A stretch of 64,000 nucleotides of DNA from Aliishimia sp963721175 (GTDB lineage: Bacteria; Pseudomonadota; Alphaproteobacteria; Rhodobacterales; Rhodobacteraceae): contig CAVRIG010000018.1 in NCBI GenBank assembly GCA_963721175.1, forward strand, positions 62,001-126,000, in the 5' to 3' direction. The notes beneath the pieces were generated by a model, which was not told where the DNA came from, ran no database searches, and saw only the letters and a program-made list of their open reading frames with translations. Numbering within the stretch: position 1 is the first letter of the stretch; each line of letters begins with the position of its first letter. A program made the position numbers and the translations under genes. Of this stretch, positions 11,268-20,906 are shown piece by piece.

Positions 11268-11930
11268 ATGAACGGTCACGACATTGTCCTCATTGGCGCA
11301 CGCCTGGTCGCCCTGCCCTCCGGCGCGCTCTGGTGGCCGGAGGAGTCGCTGCTCTGCGTCTCCGACCTGCACCTGGGCAAATCCGAACGGCTCGCCCGGC
11401 GCGGCGGCTCCAGCCTGCCCCCCTACGAGACCCGCGACACGCTGGACCGGCTGAGCGCGGATCTCGACGGCACCAAGGCGCGCACCGTCCTCTGCCTCGG
11501 GGACAGCTTCGACGACCTCGACGCGGCACTCGGTCTCGACGAAGATGCCAACCTCCAGATCGCACGCCTGCAGGCCGGTCGACGCTGGTACTGGATCGAA
11601 GGCAACCACGATCCCGGGCCGGTGGGTTTCGGCGGCACCCACGTTCAGCGCCTGGCGATCGGTCCGCTGACCTTCCGCCACATCGCCGAACCAGGCGCGC
11701 GAGGCGAGGTCTCGGGGCACTTCCACCCCAAGGCCCATGTCCGAACACGCGCCCGCACGATCACGCGGCCCGCCTTCCTGGCTGACGCGACGCGGGTTAT
11801 CCTGCCCGCCTACGGCACGTATACCGGCGGGCTGGGCAGCCACGCACCGATCCTGTCTGGGCTCATGGGTCCGGACGCGCGGGCGATCCTGACGGGCAGG
11901 CAGGCGCTGGCCGTTCCGATGCCACGTTGA
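11268..11930 (+). CDS. pdeM: ligase-associated DNA damage response endonuclease PdeM
   Basis: This is a calcineurin-like metallophosphoesterase found next to Lhr-type helicases and ATP-dependent DNA ligases and thought to act in DNA repair. The 220-residue product shows the metal-binding motifs SDLHLGKSE, LGDSFDD, EGNHDPG and SGHFHPKA in family order. ATG 11268 is preferred over the upstream in-frame ATG because MNGHDIVLIGARL matches the usual start of the family. It lies downstream of the helicase with a short gap. No ligase or exonuclease of the same system is visible nearby. Confidence 0.9.
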   Translation: MNGHDIVLIGARLVALPSGALWWPEESLLCVSDLHLGKSERLARRGGSSLPPYETRDTLDRLSADLDGTKARTVLCLGDSFDDLDAALGLDEDANLQIARLQAGRRWYWIEGNHDPGPVGFGGTHVQRLAIGPLTFRHIAEPGARGEVSGHFHPKAHVRTRARTITRPAFLADATRVILPAYGTYTGGLGSHAPILSGLMGPDARAILTGRQALAVPMPR

Positions 11931-11989
11931 CCTTGCTCACCCGCGCGCGCCTCCCTAAGAGTTGACCGAGCAAACCAAGGCCCACTCCC

Positions 11990-12433
11990 GTGACACGCCC
12001 GATCGACGACCGAATCCAGGCAAGCTTTGACCGGCAAAGCCTGATGCGCACCTTCGGCGCCAGCATCGCATCGGTGTCGGAAGGCTCGGTCTCCATCCGG
12101 GCGCCCATCAGCGACGGCGCGCGCCAGCAACAGGGATTCGCGCATGCGGGCCTGACCTTCGCTCTCGGCGACACCGCTGCCGGCTACGCTGCGCTGACCC
12201 TGCTGCCGGAGGATCAGGAGGTGCTGACGGCGGAGATCAAGATCAACCTGCTCGCACCCGGTGCCGGCGATTTCCTGCTCGCCCGGGGCCGCGTCCTGAA
12301 ACCCGGGCGGCGGCTGATCGTGGTGGCCTCCGACGTCTATGCGGTGGCGGCCGACGGAACGGAAACCCACATCGCCGCGCTCCAAGGCACGATGGTCCCG
12401 GTCCGCGCGGTGAGCAGTTCCGACGCCTTTTGA
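11990..12433 (+). CDS. PaaI-like hotdog-fold thioesterase
   Basis: This is a 147-residue single-domain hotdog protein of the PaaI/YigI thioesterase type, expected to hydrolyse acyl- or aryl-CoA esters in the cytoplasm. The segment QQGFAHAGLTFALGDTAAGYA carries the HAG...D active-site pattern, and LTAEIKINLLAP is the conserved central strand. It starts at GTG 11990 with no good Shine-Dalgarno sequence. It is transcribed towards the convergent folD gene. The substrate cannot be told from sequence. Confidence 0.8.
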   Translation: MTRPIDDRIQASFDRQSLMRTFGASIASVSEGSVSIRAPISDGARQQQGFAHAGLTFALGDTAAGYAALTLLPEDQEVLTAEIKINLLAPGAGDFLLARGRVLKPGRRLIVVASDVYAVAADGTETHIAALQGTMVPVRAVSSSDAF

Positions 12434-12493
12434 ACCAGTGCCGGCATCGTTCGGCATACGTCATGAACGACCTCATGTCGCCAGGCGAACGGT

Positions 12494-13401
12494 TCAGGCT
12501 GTCAGCCCCTCCGGCTCCGGCAGGCCATTGGCGCGGCAGCAGGCGGTGACGGTATTGGCCAGCAGGCAGGCGATGGTCATCGGCCCGACGCCGCCCGGCA
12601 CCGGCGTGATCGCCCCGGCCACCGCGGCGCAGCTGTCGAAATCGCACATCGCCCGACCAGCCGCGTCTTGCCTCGCCCTTTCGGGCGCGTCGATCCGGTT
12701 GATGCCCACGTCGATCACCGTGGCGCCCGGCTTGATCCAGTCGCCCGGCACCATCTCCGGCCGGCCCACGGCCGCCACGACGATATCGGCGCGGCGCACC
12801 ACGCTCGGCCAGATCCTTGGTCCGGGAATGCGCGATCGTCACGGTGCAGCTGTCGCCCAGCAGCAGCTGCGCCATCGGCTTGCCGACGATGTTCGAGCGC
12901 CCGACCACCACGGCATCCATGCCCGACAGGCTGCCGTGATGCTCGCGCAGCATCATCAGGCAGCCCAGCGGCGTGCAGGGCACCATCGACTTCTGCCCGG
13001 TCCCCAGCAGCCCGACGTTGGAGATATGGAACCCGTCCACATCCTTGGCCGGATCGATCGAATTGATCACGAGATCCGAGTTCATGATGCTTCGGCAGCG
13101 GCAGCTGCACGAGGATGCCATGCACCGCCGGATCGCGTGTTGAGCTGGTCGACCAGCGCCAGCAGATCGGCCTCGGACGTGTCCGCATCCAGCTTGTGCT
13201 CGAACGACTTGCATGCCCGACCTCGACGGTCTGCTTGCCCTTCGAGCGGACATAGACCTGGCTCGCCGGATCCTCGCCCACCAGCACCACCGCCAGGCCC
13301 GGCGTGATCCCGTGCTCGGCCTTCAGCTGCGCCACATGCTCTGCCACCTGCGCCCGCACCTCGGCCGCAAAGGCCTTGCCGTCGATGACCTCGGCTGTCA
13401 T
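12494..13401 (-). CDS. folD: bifunctional methylene-THF dehydrogenase / methenyl-THF cyclohydrolase, frameshifted
   Basis: FolD interconverts 5,10-methylene-, methenyl- and 10-formyl-tetrahydrofolate with NADP. The N-terminal frame gives MTAEVIDGKAFAAEV and VYVRSKGKQTVEVG (YxxxK catalytic region). The middle frame gives DLVINSIDPAKDVDGFH and GRSNIVGKPMAQLL (NADP-binding). The last gives VGRPEMVPGDWIKPG and TPVPGGVGPMT. At least four frame breaks (near 13210, 13134, 13087 and 12803) are each explained by one extra base. The enzyme is essential or nearly so, which makes these errors rather than mutations. It sits downstream of fhs on the same strand, completing the formate-to-methylene-THF route. 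Confidence 0.93.
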
Positions 13402-13532
13402 GGTTCCTGTGCCTCCTCGCTTCACTTGGCCTCGAAATACTCCCGCCGGAGGCAGGAGCGGCGCCGACGGCGCCGTGACCGGCCCGGCCGCGGCTCGATG
13501 CCGCGGCCGGGCCGCTCGCCTCATATCGTGCA

Positions 13533-15218
13533 TCAGAACAGACCTTCGATCTGGCCCTCGTCGTTCAGCCGGATGGTTTCGGCCGCCGGCACCGCGGCAG
13601 GCCCGGCATGGTCATGATCTCGCCGCAGATCGACCACGACGAACCCCGCACCGGCCGACAGCCGCACTTCGCGCACCGGCACGGAATGAGCCGGTCGGCG
13701 CGCCGCGCCGGTTCGGATCGGTGGTGAAGGAATACTGCGTCTTGGCCATGCAGACCGGCAGATTGCCGTAGCCCTGCTCTTCCCACTGCTTCAGCTGGTC
13801 GCGGATCTTCTGATCGGCCAGCGACCTCGTCGGCGCGGTAGATGCGCTTGGCAATGGTCTCGATCTTCTCGAACAGCGGCATGTCGTCGGGATAGAGCGG
13901 CGCGAAATTCGACACGCCCGCTATCGGCGATCTCGGCCACGCGTTCTGGCCAGCTCCGCGGAGCCTTCGGAGCCCAGCTCCCAGTGCCGCGACAGGATCG
14001 CCTCGGAGCCCTGGGTCGGCGACGTAAGTCCTTCACCGCCTGGATCTCGGCGTCGGTATCGGTCGACGAAGTGGTTGATCGCGACCACCACCGGCACGCC
14101 GAAGCCCTTGCACGTTCTCGATATGGCGGCCGAGGTTGGCGCAGCCCGCTCTTCACCGCCTCGACATTCTCGGCGCCCAGATCGGCCTTGGCCACGCCGC
14201 CATTCATCTTCATCGCGCGCACCGTGGCGACCAGCACCACGCAGATCGGGCGCGAGCCCGGCCTTGCGGCACTTGATGTTCATGAACTTCTCGGCGCCCA
14301 GGTCGGCGCCGAAGCCGGCCTCGGTCACCACGTAATCCGCCAGTCTTCAGCGCCGTCGTCGTCGCGATCACCGAATTGCAGCCATGCGCGATGTTGGCGA
14401 ACGGGCCGCCATGCACGAAGGCCGGGTTGTTCTCCAGCGTCTGCACCAGGTTCGGCTGCATCGCGTCCTTCAGCAGCACGGTCATCGCGCCGTCGGCCTT
14501 GATGTCGCGGCAGAAGACCGGCGTCCGGTCGCGGCTATAGGCCACGATCATGTCGCCCAGCCGCTGTTGCAGATCCTTCAGATCCTTCGCCAGGCACAGG
14601 ATCGCCATGACCTCGGAGGCGACCGTGATGTCGAACCCGTCTCGCGCGGGAAGCCGTTGGCCACGCCGCCCAGAGCGAGGTGATCTGCGCGCAGCGCGCG
14701 GTCGTTCATGTCGACCACCCGGCGCCAGACCACGCGGCGCACGTCGATGTCCAGCTCGTTGCCCCAGTAGATGTGGTTGTCGATCATCGCCGACAGCAGG
14801 GTGTGGGCCGAGGTGATCGCGTGGAAATCGCCGGTGAAGTGGAGGTTCATGTCCTCCATCGGCACGACCTGCGCATATCCGCCGCCCGCGGCGCCGCCCT
14901 TCATCCCGAAGTTCGGGCCGAGCGAAGCCTCGCGGATGCAGACGCGGCCTTCTTGCCGATCCGGTTCAGCCCGTCGCCCAGGCCCACGGTCGTCGTCGTC
15001 TTGCCTTCGCCCGCCGGGGTCGGGTTGATCGCGGTCACGAGGATCAGCTTGCCGTTCGGGCGATCCTGCACGCTGTCGATGAAGCTCTGGCTGACCTTGG
15101 CCTTGTCGTGACCATAGGGCAGCAGGTCGTCGCTGCCGATGCCCAGCTTCGCGCCGATCTCCTGGATCGGGCGCTTTTTCGCCTCGCGGGCGATTTCGAT
15201 GTCGGTCTTGTAGGCCAT
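13533..15218 (-). CDS. fhs: formate--tetrahydrofolate ligase, frameshifted
   Basis: Fhs makes 10-formyl-THF from formate, THF and ATP, feeding FolD. ATG 15218 is preceded by GGGAGGG. The N-terminal part includes the P-loop region NPTPAGEGKTTTTVGLGD, then SLGPNFGMKGGAAGGGYAQV and FTGDFHAITSAHTLLSAMID. Later pieces are AFVHGGPFANIAHGCNSV, TEAGFGADLGAEKFMNIKCR, YPDDMPLFEKIETIAKRIY and the C-terminus LNDEGQIEGLF. Ten or more frame breaks run through the gene, both insertions and deletions. Length is normal at about 560 residues. It forms a C1 unit with folD. Confidence 0.93.
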
Positions 15219-15401
15219 GGGGTGTCCCTCCCGGTCGGATTCTGTCCGGCTCTGGATACAAACGAGACCATTTGGCTTGGGCACGCAATACCGACATTCT
15301 GCGCAACCAATACGGCGAAGGCGTCGGAACGGGTTTCGTTTTGGAAATTTCACGGCTCCGCAACCGCGCCATCGCGCTCCTCGCCGCGTTCGAGCGCGCG
15401 A

Positions 15402-16010
15402 TCAGGCCACGCGCCGACCCAAGGCGGCGGCAAGATGCGGCCAGGCGGGTTGATCCGGCACATGCAATGTCACGCTATCTCCCACTGCAACCGGCCCCGG
15501 ACGTTCGACCCAGGCCGTGACCCCGCGCCGCCCGGCGGCCGCCGCCTTGAACGCCTTTCCATGACCGGGGTGATCGGTTTCGATCTCCCGTCCCGGCAGG
15601 ACGCAGGGTCGGTTCTCCATGTCGACCGTGATCGTCGCGCCGCTGGAAAACTGCAGCCGCGAGGACGGCGGAATGCGCGTGAAGTTTGGGATCCCTTCGA
15701 TGACCATGGACGCACCCAGAAGTTGCGGATCCAGCTTCGGCAGTCCGATCACAGCGGCGATCTGCGTCAGTTCTTCGGCCGACAGGACCGACAGCTGGCG
15801 GACATTGCGGATCTCTGTGCCCCGCGGATACTGATCCGTCACCCGGCTGCAGGAGGGGCGGGTCGCGCCACCATGGCTTTCGCCTTCGATGCCGTCGAAA
15901 GACAACTCGGCCAGATCAAGCGTCTCCGCGCGGAGGCCGCGTCCGCCGTCCAAAACCCGTCCCAGGTAGATCAAGGTTCCGTCAAAGCTGGTTTTTCTAA
16001 GTGCCTGCAT
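15402..16010 (-). CDS. MOSC domain protein
   Basis: MOSC domains bind molybdenum cofactor-like sulfur carriers, often through a conserved cysteine. The 202-residue product has ELSFDGIEGESHGG near residue 40 and NRPCVLPGREIETDH near 140 with the conserved cysteine, then KAAAAGRRGVTAWVERPG and VGDSVTLHVPDQP, in the order usual for stand-alone MOSC proteins. It lies between fhs and ftsH, with the ftsH terminator just upstream. Its substrate is unknown. Confidence 0.85.
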   Translation of the reverse strand: MQALRKTSFDGTLIYLGRVLDGGRGLRAETLDLAELSFDGIEGESHGGATRPSCSRVTDQYPRGTEIRNVRQLSVLSAEELTQIAAVIGLPKLDPQLLGASMVIEGIPNFTRIPPSSRLQFSSGATITVDMENRPCVLPGREIETDHPGHGKAFKAAAAGRRGVTAWVERPGPVAVGDSVTLHVPDQPAWPHLAAALGRRVA

Positions 16011-16113
16011 CTGCTTCCCTGCTCAAACGTCCTCGACGTTGCAGCATGAAAAACGCCGCGCGAAAAGCGGAAAAAGTGCGGATCGGTCCGCCGGTATCAG
16101 CCGACCCGGCCGA

Positions 16114-16150
16114 CAAAAGAAAATCCCGGAGCCAGTATCTGGCTCCGGGA
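16114..16150 (-). terminator. rho-independent terminator of ftsH
   Basis: TCCCGGAGCCAG (16124-16135) and CTGGCTCCGGGA (16139-16150) form a perfect 12-bp stem with a 3-nt loop. Read on the minus strand it is followed by TTTTCTTTTG. It starts 30 bases downstream of the ftsH stop codon. Confidence 0.95.
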
Positions 16151-16179
16151 TCCAAGTCACTTTCGGGAACTGGAGCGTC

Positions 16180-18090
16180 CTATACCGGCTCCGGCTCCGG
16201 ATCGCTCGATCCGTCCGGGCGCTTCTTGCGCGTCTTCGGGATAGCCGTGACCGATGCCGGTTTGCTGCCCGTGTCTTCGGGTTCGTCATCGTCGGGAGAT
16301 TGCGGCGGCTCTCCCTTGATCACGCGCCGGATCTCCTCGCCGGTCAACGTTTCGTACTCCAGAAGGCCCTCCGCGAGACGTTCCCACTCCTCCTTCTTGT
16401 CCTGGAGGATGGCGTAGGCACGCTCATAGGCTTCCCCGATGATCCGTTTCACCTCGTCCTCGATAAGCTCCTTGGTGTGCGCGCTGACGGAAAAGCCCGC
16501 CGTCGCACCCTGGTAGCTTTCGTGCGCCTCGGTGTAGTCGATATTGCCCACCTTGTCGGACATGCCCCAGCGCAGCACCATGGCACGCGCCAGCGCGCTG
16601 GCCTGCTGGATGTCGCCTGCGGGCCCGTTCGAAACGTTGTCGGGACCGTACTTGATGATCTCGGCAGCCTTGCCGGCCATGGTCATGGCGAGCTTTTCCT
16701 CGCATTCCGACTTGTGCCAGTTCAGGCGGTCAATCTCGGGCAGGCTGACAACCATGCCGAGCGCGCCACCCCGCGGAATGATCGTGGCCTTGTAGACCGG
16801 ATCGCATTGCGGAAGGTTGAGGCCGACGACGGCATGCCCGGCCTCATGGAACGCCGTCTTCTCCTTCTGGTCATCGGTCAGGACCATGGAGCGACGTTCG
16901 GCGCCCATCATCACCTTGTCCTTGGCATTCTCGAAATCGATCATGGTAACGAAGAGCCGCCCCACACGCGCCGCCATCAATGCGGCCTCGTTCACGAGGT
17001 TGGCCAGATCCGCCCCGGAAAATCCGGGTGTGCCCCGCGCGATGATGCGCAGGTCCACATCCGGACCCAGCGGCACCTTGCGGGCATGAACGCCGATGAT
17101 CTTCTCGCGGCCCTTGATGTCGGGGTTCGGCACCGTGACCTGGCGGTCGAACCGGCCCGGGCGCAGCAGTGCCGGGTCCAGAACGTCCTTCCGGTTCGTG
17201 GCGGCGATGATGATCACGCCCTCGTTGGCCTCGAACCCGTCCATCTCGACAAGGAGCTGGTTCAGCGTCTGTTCGCGCTCGTCGTTACCGCCGCCGTAAC
17301 CTGCGCCACGATGCCGGCCCACGGCGTCGATCTCGTCGATGAAGACGATGCAGGGTGCGTTCTTCTTGGCCTGTTCGAACATGTCGCGGACGCGGCTGGC
17401 ACCAACCCCCACGAACATCTCCACGAAGTCCGAACCCGAAATGGTGAAGAACGGCACGCCTGCCTCGCCCGCGATGGCGCGAGCGAGCAGCGTCTTACCG
17501 GTACCTGGAGGCCCCACCAGCAACGCGCCCTTCGGAATCTTGCCACCAAGGCGGGAGAATTTTTGCGGGTTGCGCAGGAACTCGACGATCTCCTCGAGCT
17601 CCTCCTTGGCCTCGTCGATACCCGCCACGTCGTCGAACGTGACGCGCCCGTGCTTTTCGGTCAGCATCTTGGCCTTGGACTTGCCAAAACCCATGGCGCC
17701 GCCGCCGCGACCGCCTTGCATCCGGTTCATGAAATAGATCCAGACGCCAATCAGGAGCAGGAATGGCAGGAGGCTCAGCAGAAACGCCTGAAAGCCGGAT
17801 TGCTGCTGCTGTTCGGCGCGGACGGGGATGTCGTTGTCGAGCAGAAGCTGCGTGACCTCGGTGCCCTCCGGCTTGATCGTGACGTAGTCGGTGTCGCCGC
17901 GCCGGAAGCGCACCTGCTCACCGTCCAGCGTCACGGAGGTCACACGACCGGATTCCACAGACTCGACGAACTCCGAGTAGCTCAACTCCCGGCTTTGCAA
18001 CGTGTTGCCGGAGCCGGAGAAGAGGTTGAAGAGTGCGAGGATCAGCAGAAATAAGACGACCCAAAAGGCGATGTTTCGTGCGTTGCCCAA
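16180..18090 (-). CDS. ftsH: ATP-dependent zinc metalloprotease FtsH
   Basis: FtsH degrades misfolded and regulatory proteins at the inner membrane. The 636-residue protein has an N-terminal span (IAFWVVLFLLILALFNLF), a periplasmic domain, a second span near residue 110 and the AAA domain with GPPGTGKTLLARAIAG and IVFIDEIDAVGRHRG. The SRH region is followed by the zinc site HEAGHAV near residue 415. The C-terminus carries a charged tail (DDDEPEDTG). It is the last gene before its own terminator and follows tilS, an order I know from other alphaproteobacteria. Confidence 0.98.
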   Translation of the reverse strand: MGNARNIAFWVVLFLLILALFNLFSGSGNTLQSRELSYSEFVESVESGRVTSVTLDGEQVRFRRGDTDYVTIKPEGTEVTQLLLDNDIPVRAEQQQQSGFQAFLLSLLPFLLLIGVWIYFMNRMQGGRGGGAMGFGKSKAKMLTEKHGRVTFDDVAGIDEAKEELEEIVEFLRNPQKFSRLGGKIPKGALLVGPPGTGKTLLARAIAGEAGVPFFTISGSDFVEMFVGVGASRVRDMFEQAKKNAPCIVFIDEIDAVGRHRGAGYGGGNDEREQTLNQLLVEMDGFEANEGVIIIAATNRKDVLDPALLRPGRFDRQVTVPNPDIKGREKIIGVHARKVPLGPDVDLRIIARGTPGFSGADLANLVNEAALMAARVGRLFVTMIDFENAKDKVMMGAERRSMVLTDDQKEKTAFHEAGHAVVGLNLPQCDPVYKATIIPRGGALGMVVSLPEIDRLNWHKSECEEKLAMTMAGKAAEIIKYGPDNVSNGPAGDIQQASALARAMVLRWGMSDKVGNIDYTEAHESYQGATAGFSVSAHTKELIEDEVKRIIGEAYERAYAILQDKKEEWERLAEGLLEYETLTGEEIRRVIKGEPPQSPDDDEPEDTGSKPASVTAIPKTRKKRPDGSSDPEPEPV

Positions 18091-18173
18091 GAAATTCCTC
18101 CTGCGATGGGGTCTGCTGCGCGGATCTCCCGCCTCAGCGCTTGTACCTTAAAATAGACATCACCAGCCCATGT

Positions 18174-19517
18174 TCAATGAGAAAGCAGGTAGTTCGTGAA
18201 CGGGGTGACAATCCGTCCGGTCCAGTTCTGCTCGAAGCCCGCGGCCGGTGCGGCCACCAGATCCTCACCGTGCCAGACCGCCGGGGTCGCCATCAGGGCC
18301 GCGCGGGGCAGACCGCAGACGCGCCAGTCCGGACACAGCTGGATCGCCTCGCCCAGCGCGCCGATTTCCATGCCCTCGCCCGTCGGACCCGTCACCCGCC
18401 AACGTCCGTCCCACAGTTCCGAGACCGGCGACCGAAGCTGTGACACCGCAGCGAACTCGCGGAATACGCAACAGGTATCGGCTGTCGTCTCGGCCTTGGC
18501 CCCGATCAGAGTGCCGGCGCCACCCCCCAGAAGACGGTCCAGCAGATCCTCGAGCGCGGCTGCACGCGGGCGGTACTCGGCTCCGCTCACCCACATGCAG
18601 GCCGCGGCGAGCAAGCGCAACTGCGTGTCCCGTTCCACCGCTTCGAAGCCGGCCCGCTCCAAGGTCACGGCACCGCCGGTTTCCCGCGCGATCGCATCCG
18701 CCACCGAGACCACCCGCGCGCGCAGGGCCTCCGACGCCCGGCGCATCCGGTGCGCCGTTGAGACAAGGTCGCGCCTGGACATTCCCAGCGGCTCAAGAGC
18801 CGCCAGCAGCTTGCGTGCCCGGGCCCGGTCGTACTTCGGGTCCTCGTTGCTGGGATCCTCGACCCACGGCACGTTGAGCGTCCGCGCATAATGCCGCAAC
18901 TCGGCCCGAGTCATGCCGAGGCAGGGACGCACGATCCGGAACTCGGTCGGAGGCCCGAGACCTTCCTCAGCGCGGTCGGGCGGCGGCGGCTCCGGGGTTT
19001 GGCTCACCTCGTCCGCTAACAAGGGCCGCTCATTTCCGCCGAAATCGGTCGTCACCCGGCGCACGTCCTGCATCGCCGACAGACCCTCCACCCCCGACCC
19101 GCGGGCCAGCCGGATCAGGAAGGTTTCCGCCACGTCGTCGGCCGTATGCGCCATCAGCACGTACCCGATTCCACCGCGCCAGCGGTCGAGCAGGGACAGG
19201 CGCGCACGACGGGCCGCAGCCTGCAGGTTGCCGGCTCCGTCCCACCGCCAGCGCAACGTCGCGTGCGGACGATCGAGCGTTGCGCAGAACTCGGCGACCA
19301 TTGCCGCCTCTTCACTGCTCTCCGGCCGGAGCCCGTGATCCACCGTCACGACCCAGAGCGTCGGCCCCCAGACCCGCGCCCAGTTGTGGGCCAAGGCAAG
19401 CATCGCCATGCTGTCGCCACCGCCGGAGACCGCCAGCGCAAGATTTTCAGGAAAATCGGGACCCAGAAGCTGCCCCATCGCTTCGGCAAACCGCGACTCG
19501 AGCGGCGGTTCGCTCAC
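18174..19517 (-). CDS. tilS: tRNA(Ile)-lysidine synthetase
   Basis: TilS converts C34 of the CAU-anticodon tRNA(Ile) to lysidine, changing its reading from AUG to AUA. The PP-loop SGGGDSMAML is near residue 34, followed by VDHGLRPES and the ARGSGVEGLSAM region of the N-type PPase domain. I chose GTG 19517, which overlaps the cpoB stop as GTGA and indicates translational coupling, giving 447 residues. An in-frame GTG at 19523 is also possible. The gene is placed between cpoB and ftsH. Confidence 0.95.
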   Translation of the reverse strand: MSEPPLESRFAEAMGQLLGPDFPENLALAVSGGGDSMAMLALAHNWARVWGPTLWVVTVDHGLRPESSEEAAMVAEFCATLDRPHATLRWRWDGAGNLQAAARRARLSLLDRWRGGIGYVLMAHTADDVAETFLIRLARGSGVEGLSAMQDVRRVTTDFGGNERPLLADEVSQTPEPPPPDRAEEGLGPPTEFRIVRPCLGMTRAELRHYARTLNVPWVEDPSNEDPKYDRARARKLLAALEPLGMSRRDLVSTAHRMRRASEALRARVVSVADAIARETGGAVTLERAGFEAVERDTQLRLLAAACMWVSGAEYRPRAAALEDLLDRLLGGGAGTLIGAKAETTADTCCVFREFAAVSQLRSPVSELWDGRWRVTGPTGEGMEIGALGEAIQLCPDWRVCGLPRAALMATPAVWHGEDLVAAPAAGFEQNWTGRIVTPFTNYLLSH

Positions 19518-20341
19518 GAGCACCCGAGCGACTGCATCTCCCGGGCGGCGGACTGCTGCGCTTCGACCGCCTGCGGATATCGTGTCGCGACCTCGCTCAG
19601 GGTCACGCAAGCCTCCGCCTTCTGTCCAAGCTTGCCGAGCGCCGCACCCAGACGCACCAGCGCGTCGGGTGCGTCGGGTCCGGTCTGGTTGCTGGAAAAG
19701 GCCGAGAGATAGGCGCGCGCGGCTTCCCGTGTGTCACCCAGACCCTCAAGCGCCGTGCCGCGTCCCAGATCGGCCGCTGCGGCGAGCGGACCGCCGGGAT
19801 AGGTCGCGTTGAAAGCTGCGAACTGGTTTGCGGCTGACTGGAACTCCCCTGCATCCAATGCCGCCTGCGCCTTGTCGAAATCCGCCTGTTCCCCCACCGC
19901 GAGTTCCGGCCCCTGCGCACCGGGCTGCTGTGACCCGGTCGCCGGCGCCTGAGGTAGTTCTCCGCCGCCCAGCGTGGGAGTGTCACCCAGCTTTGCGACG
20001 TCGCAATTCGGTTCGAGCTCGCACAGGCGGAATTCGAGATCGCCGACCTGGTTCGTACCCTCCCGCACGATCCGGTCCACACGGAATTCCAGCTCCTCGG
20101 TCTTCGCGGTCAGCCGCTGCAATTCGCTCTCGATCGCCGCGACGCGGTCGAGCGCCGTCGTCCCCGACACCGATCCACCGACCGCGCCGGTCGTGTTGAG
20201 CTCCTGCTTGAGCTTGCGCAGTTCGACGTAGAGGATCGTCAGCTGCTGGCGGATATCGGCCAGCGTCTCCGACTGTTGGGCAGTCGACGGTGCCGGCAGC
20301 GCCAGCGAGAGGCAGACGATGATTGCCGGGAGCGCACGCAT
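19514..20341 (-). CDS. cpoB: CpoB/YbgF, Tol-Pal-associated TPR protein
   Basis: CpoB is a periplasmic protein that coordinates peptidoglycan synthesis with Tol-driven outer-membrane constriction. The 275-residue product has a signal peptide (MRALPAIIVCLSLALPAPST), a coiled-coil stretch rich in L, Q and E (residues 25-95), a linker containing the CELEPNCD pair of cysteines, and C-terminal TPR helices (AQAALDAGEFQSAANQFAAF, RAYLSAFSSNQTGPDAPDAL). It follows pal by 4 bases and overlaps tilS. Confidence 0.93.
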   Translation of the reverse strand: MRALPAIIVCLSLALPAPSTAQQSETLADIRQQLTILYVELRKLKQELNTTGAVGGSVSGTTALDRVAAIESELQRLTAKTEELEFRVDRIVREGTNQVGDLEFRLCELEPNCDVAKLGDTPTLGGGELPQAPATGSQQPGAQGPELAVGEQADFDKAQAALDAGEFQSAANQFAAFNATYPGGPLAAAADLGRGTALEGLGDTREAARAYLSAFSSNQTGPDAPDALVRLGAALGKLGQKAEACVTLSEVATRYPQAVEAQQSAAREMQSLGCS

Positions 20342-20345
20342 CGCG

Positions 20346-20849
20346 TCAGCTCGTCAGACCGGAGGCCAGCACCGTCACGGCGCGGCGGTTCTGGTTGTAG
20401 CAGCCTTCATCCGAACAGAGCTGCACCGGGCGTTCCTTGCCATAGGAGACGACGCGCAAACGGTTGCCCGCAACCCCTCGCGAAATAAGGTAGTTGCGGA
20501 CGGTGTCGGCTCTGCGCGCGCCCAGAGCGAGGTTGTATTCCCGCGTGCCCTGCTCGTCTGCATGCCCTTCGATCACGGCGTTGTAGTCCGTGTTGTCCAG
20601 CAGCCACCGCGACTGTCCGTCAAGCGTCGCCTGCCCTTCCGGCGTCAGCGTCGACTGATCCACCTGGAAGAGCACCCGGTCGCCCACGGCCTGCTGGAAA
20701 TAGGCCACCGAGGTCGGATCGCTCGCGCTTCCGGCCAGGGAGCCGGCCGCGTCCGCACCGGGACCGCTGCCGCCCAGCCGCGACGGATCCTGACACGCCG
20801 ACAACGCCAACGCTGCCGCGAGGAAAAAGATCTTGGTGGTGAATGTCAT
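20346..20849 (-). CDS. pal: peptidoglycan-associated lipoprotein Pal
   Basis: Pal anchors the outer membrane to peptidoglycan and is the outer-membrane end of the Tol system. From ATG 20849 the product has 167 residues: lipoprotein signal FFLAAALALSAC, a glycine- and serine-rich linker, and an OmpA-like peptidoglycan-binding domain with DYNAVIEGHADEQGTREYN and ALGARRADTVRNYL. The frame opens earlier at 20885, but the signal peptide fixes the start. It is placed after tolB and before cpoB. Confidence 0.96.
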   Translation of the reverse strand: MTFTTKIFFLAAALALSACQDPSRLGGSGPGADAAGSLAGSASDPTSVAYFQQAVGDRVLFQVDQSTLTPEGQATLDGQSRWLLDNTDYNAVIEGHADEQGTREYNLALGARRADTVRNYLISRGVAGNRLRVVSYGKERPVQLCSDEGCYNQNRRAVTVLASGLTS

Positions 20850-20906
20850 TGCTGTTGCCTCTTGCTGCCTGCGCGATGTTAGCAAATCCGCTGCGCGGTG
20901 GGAACG

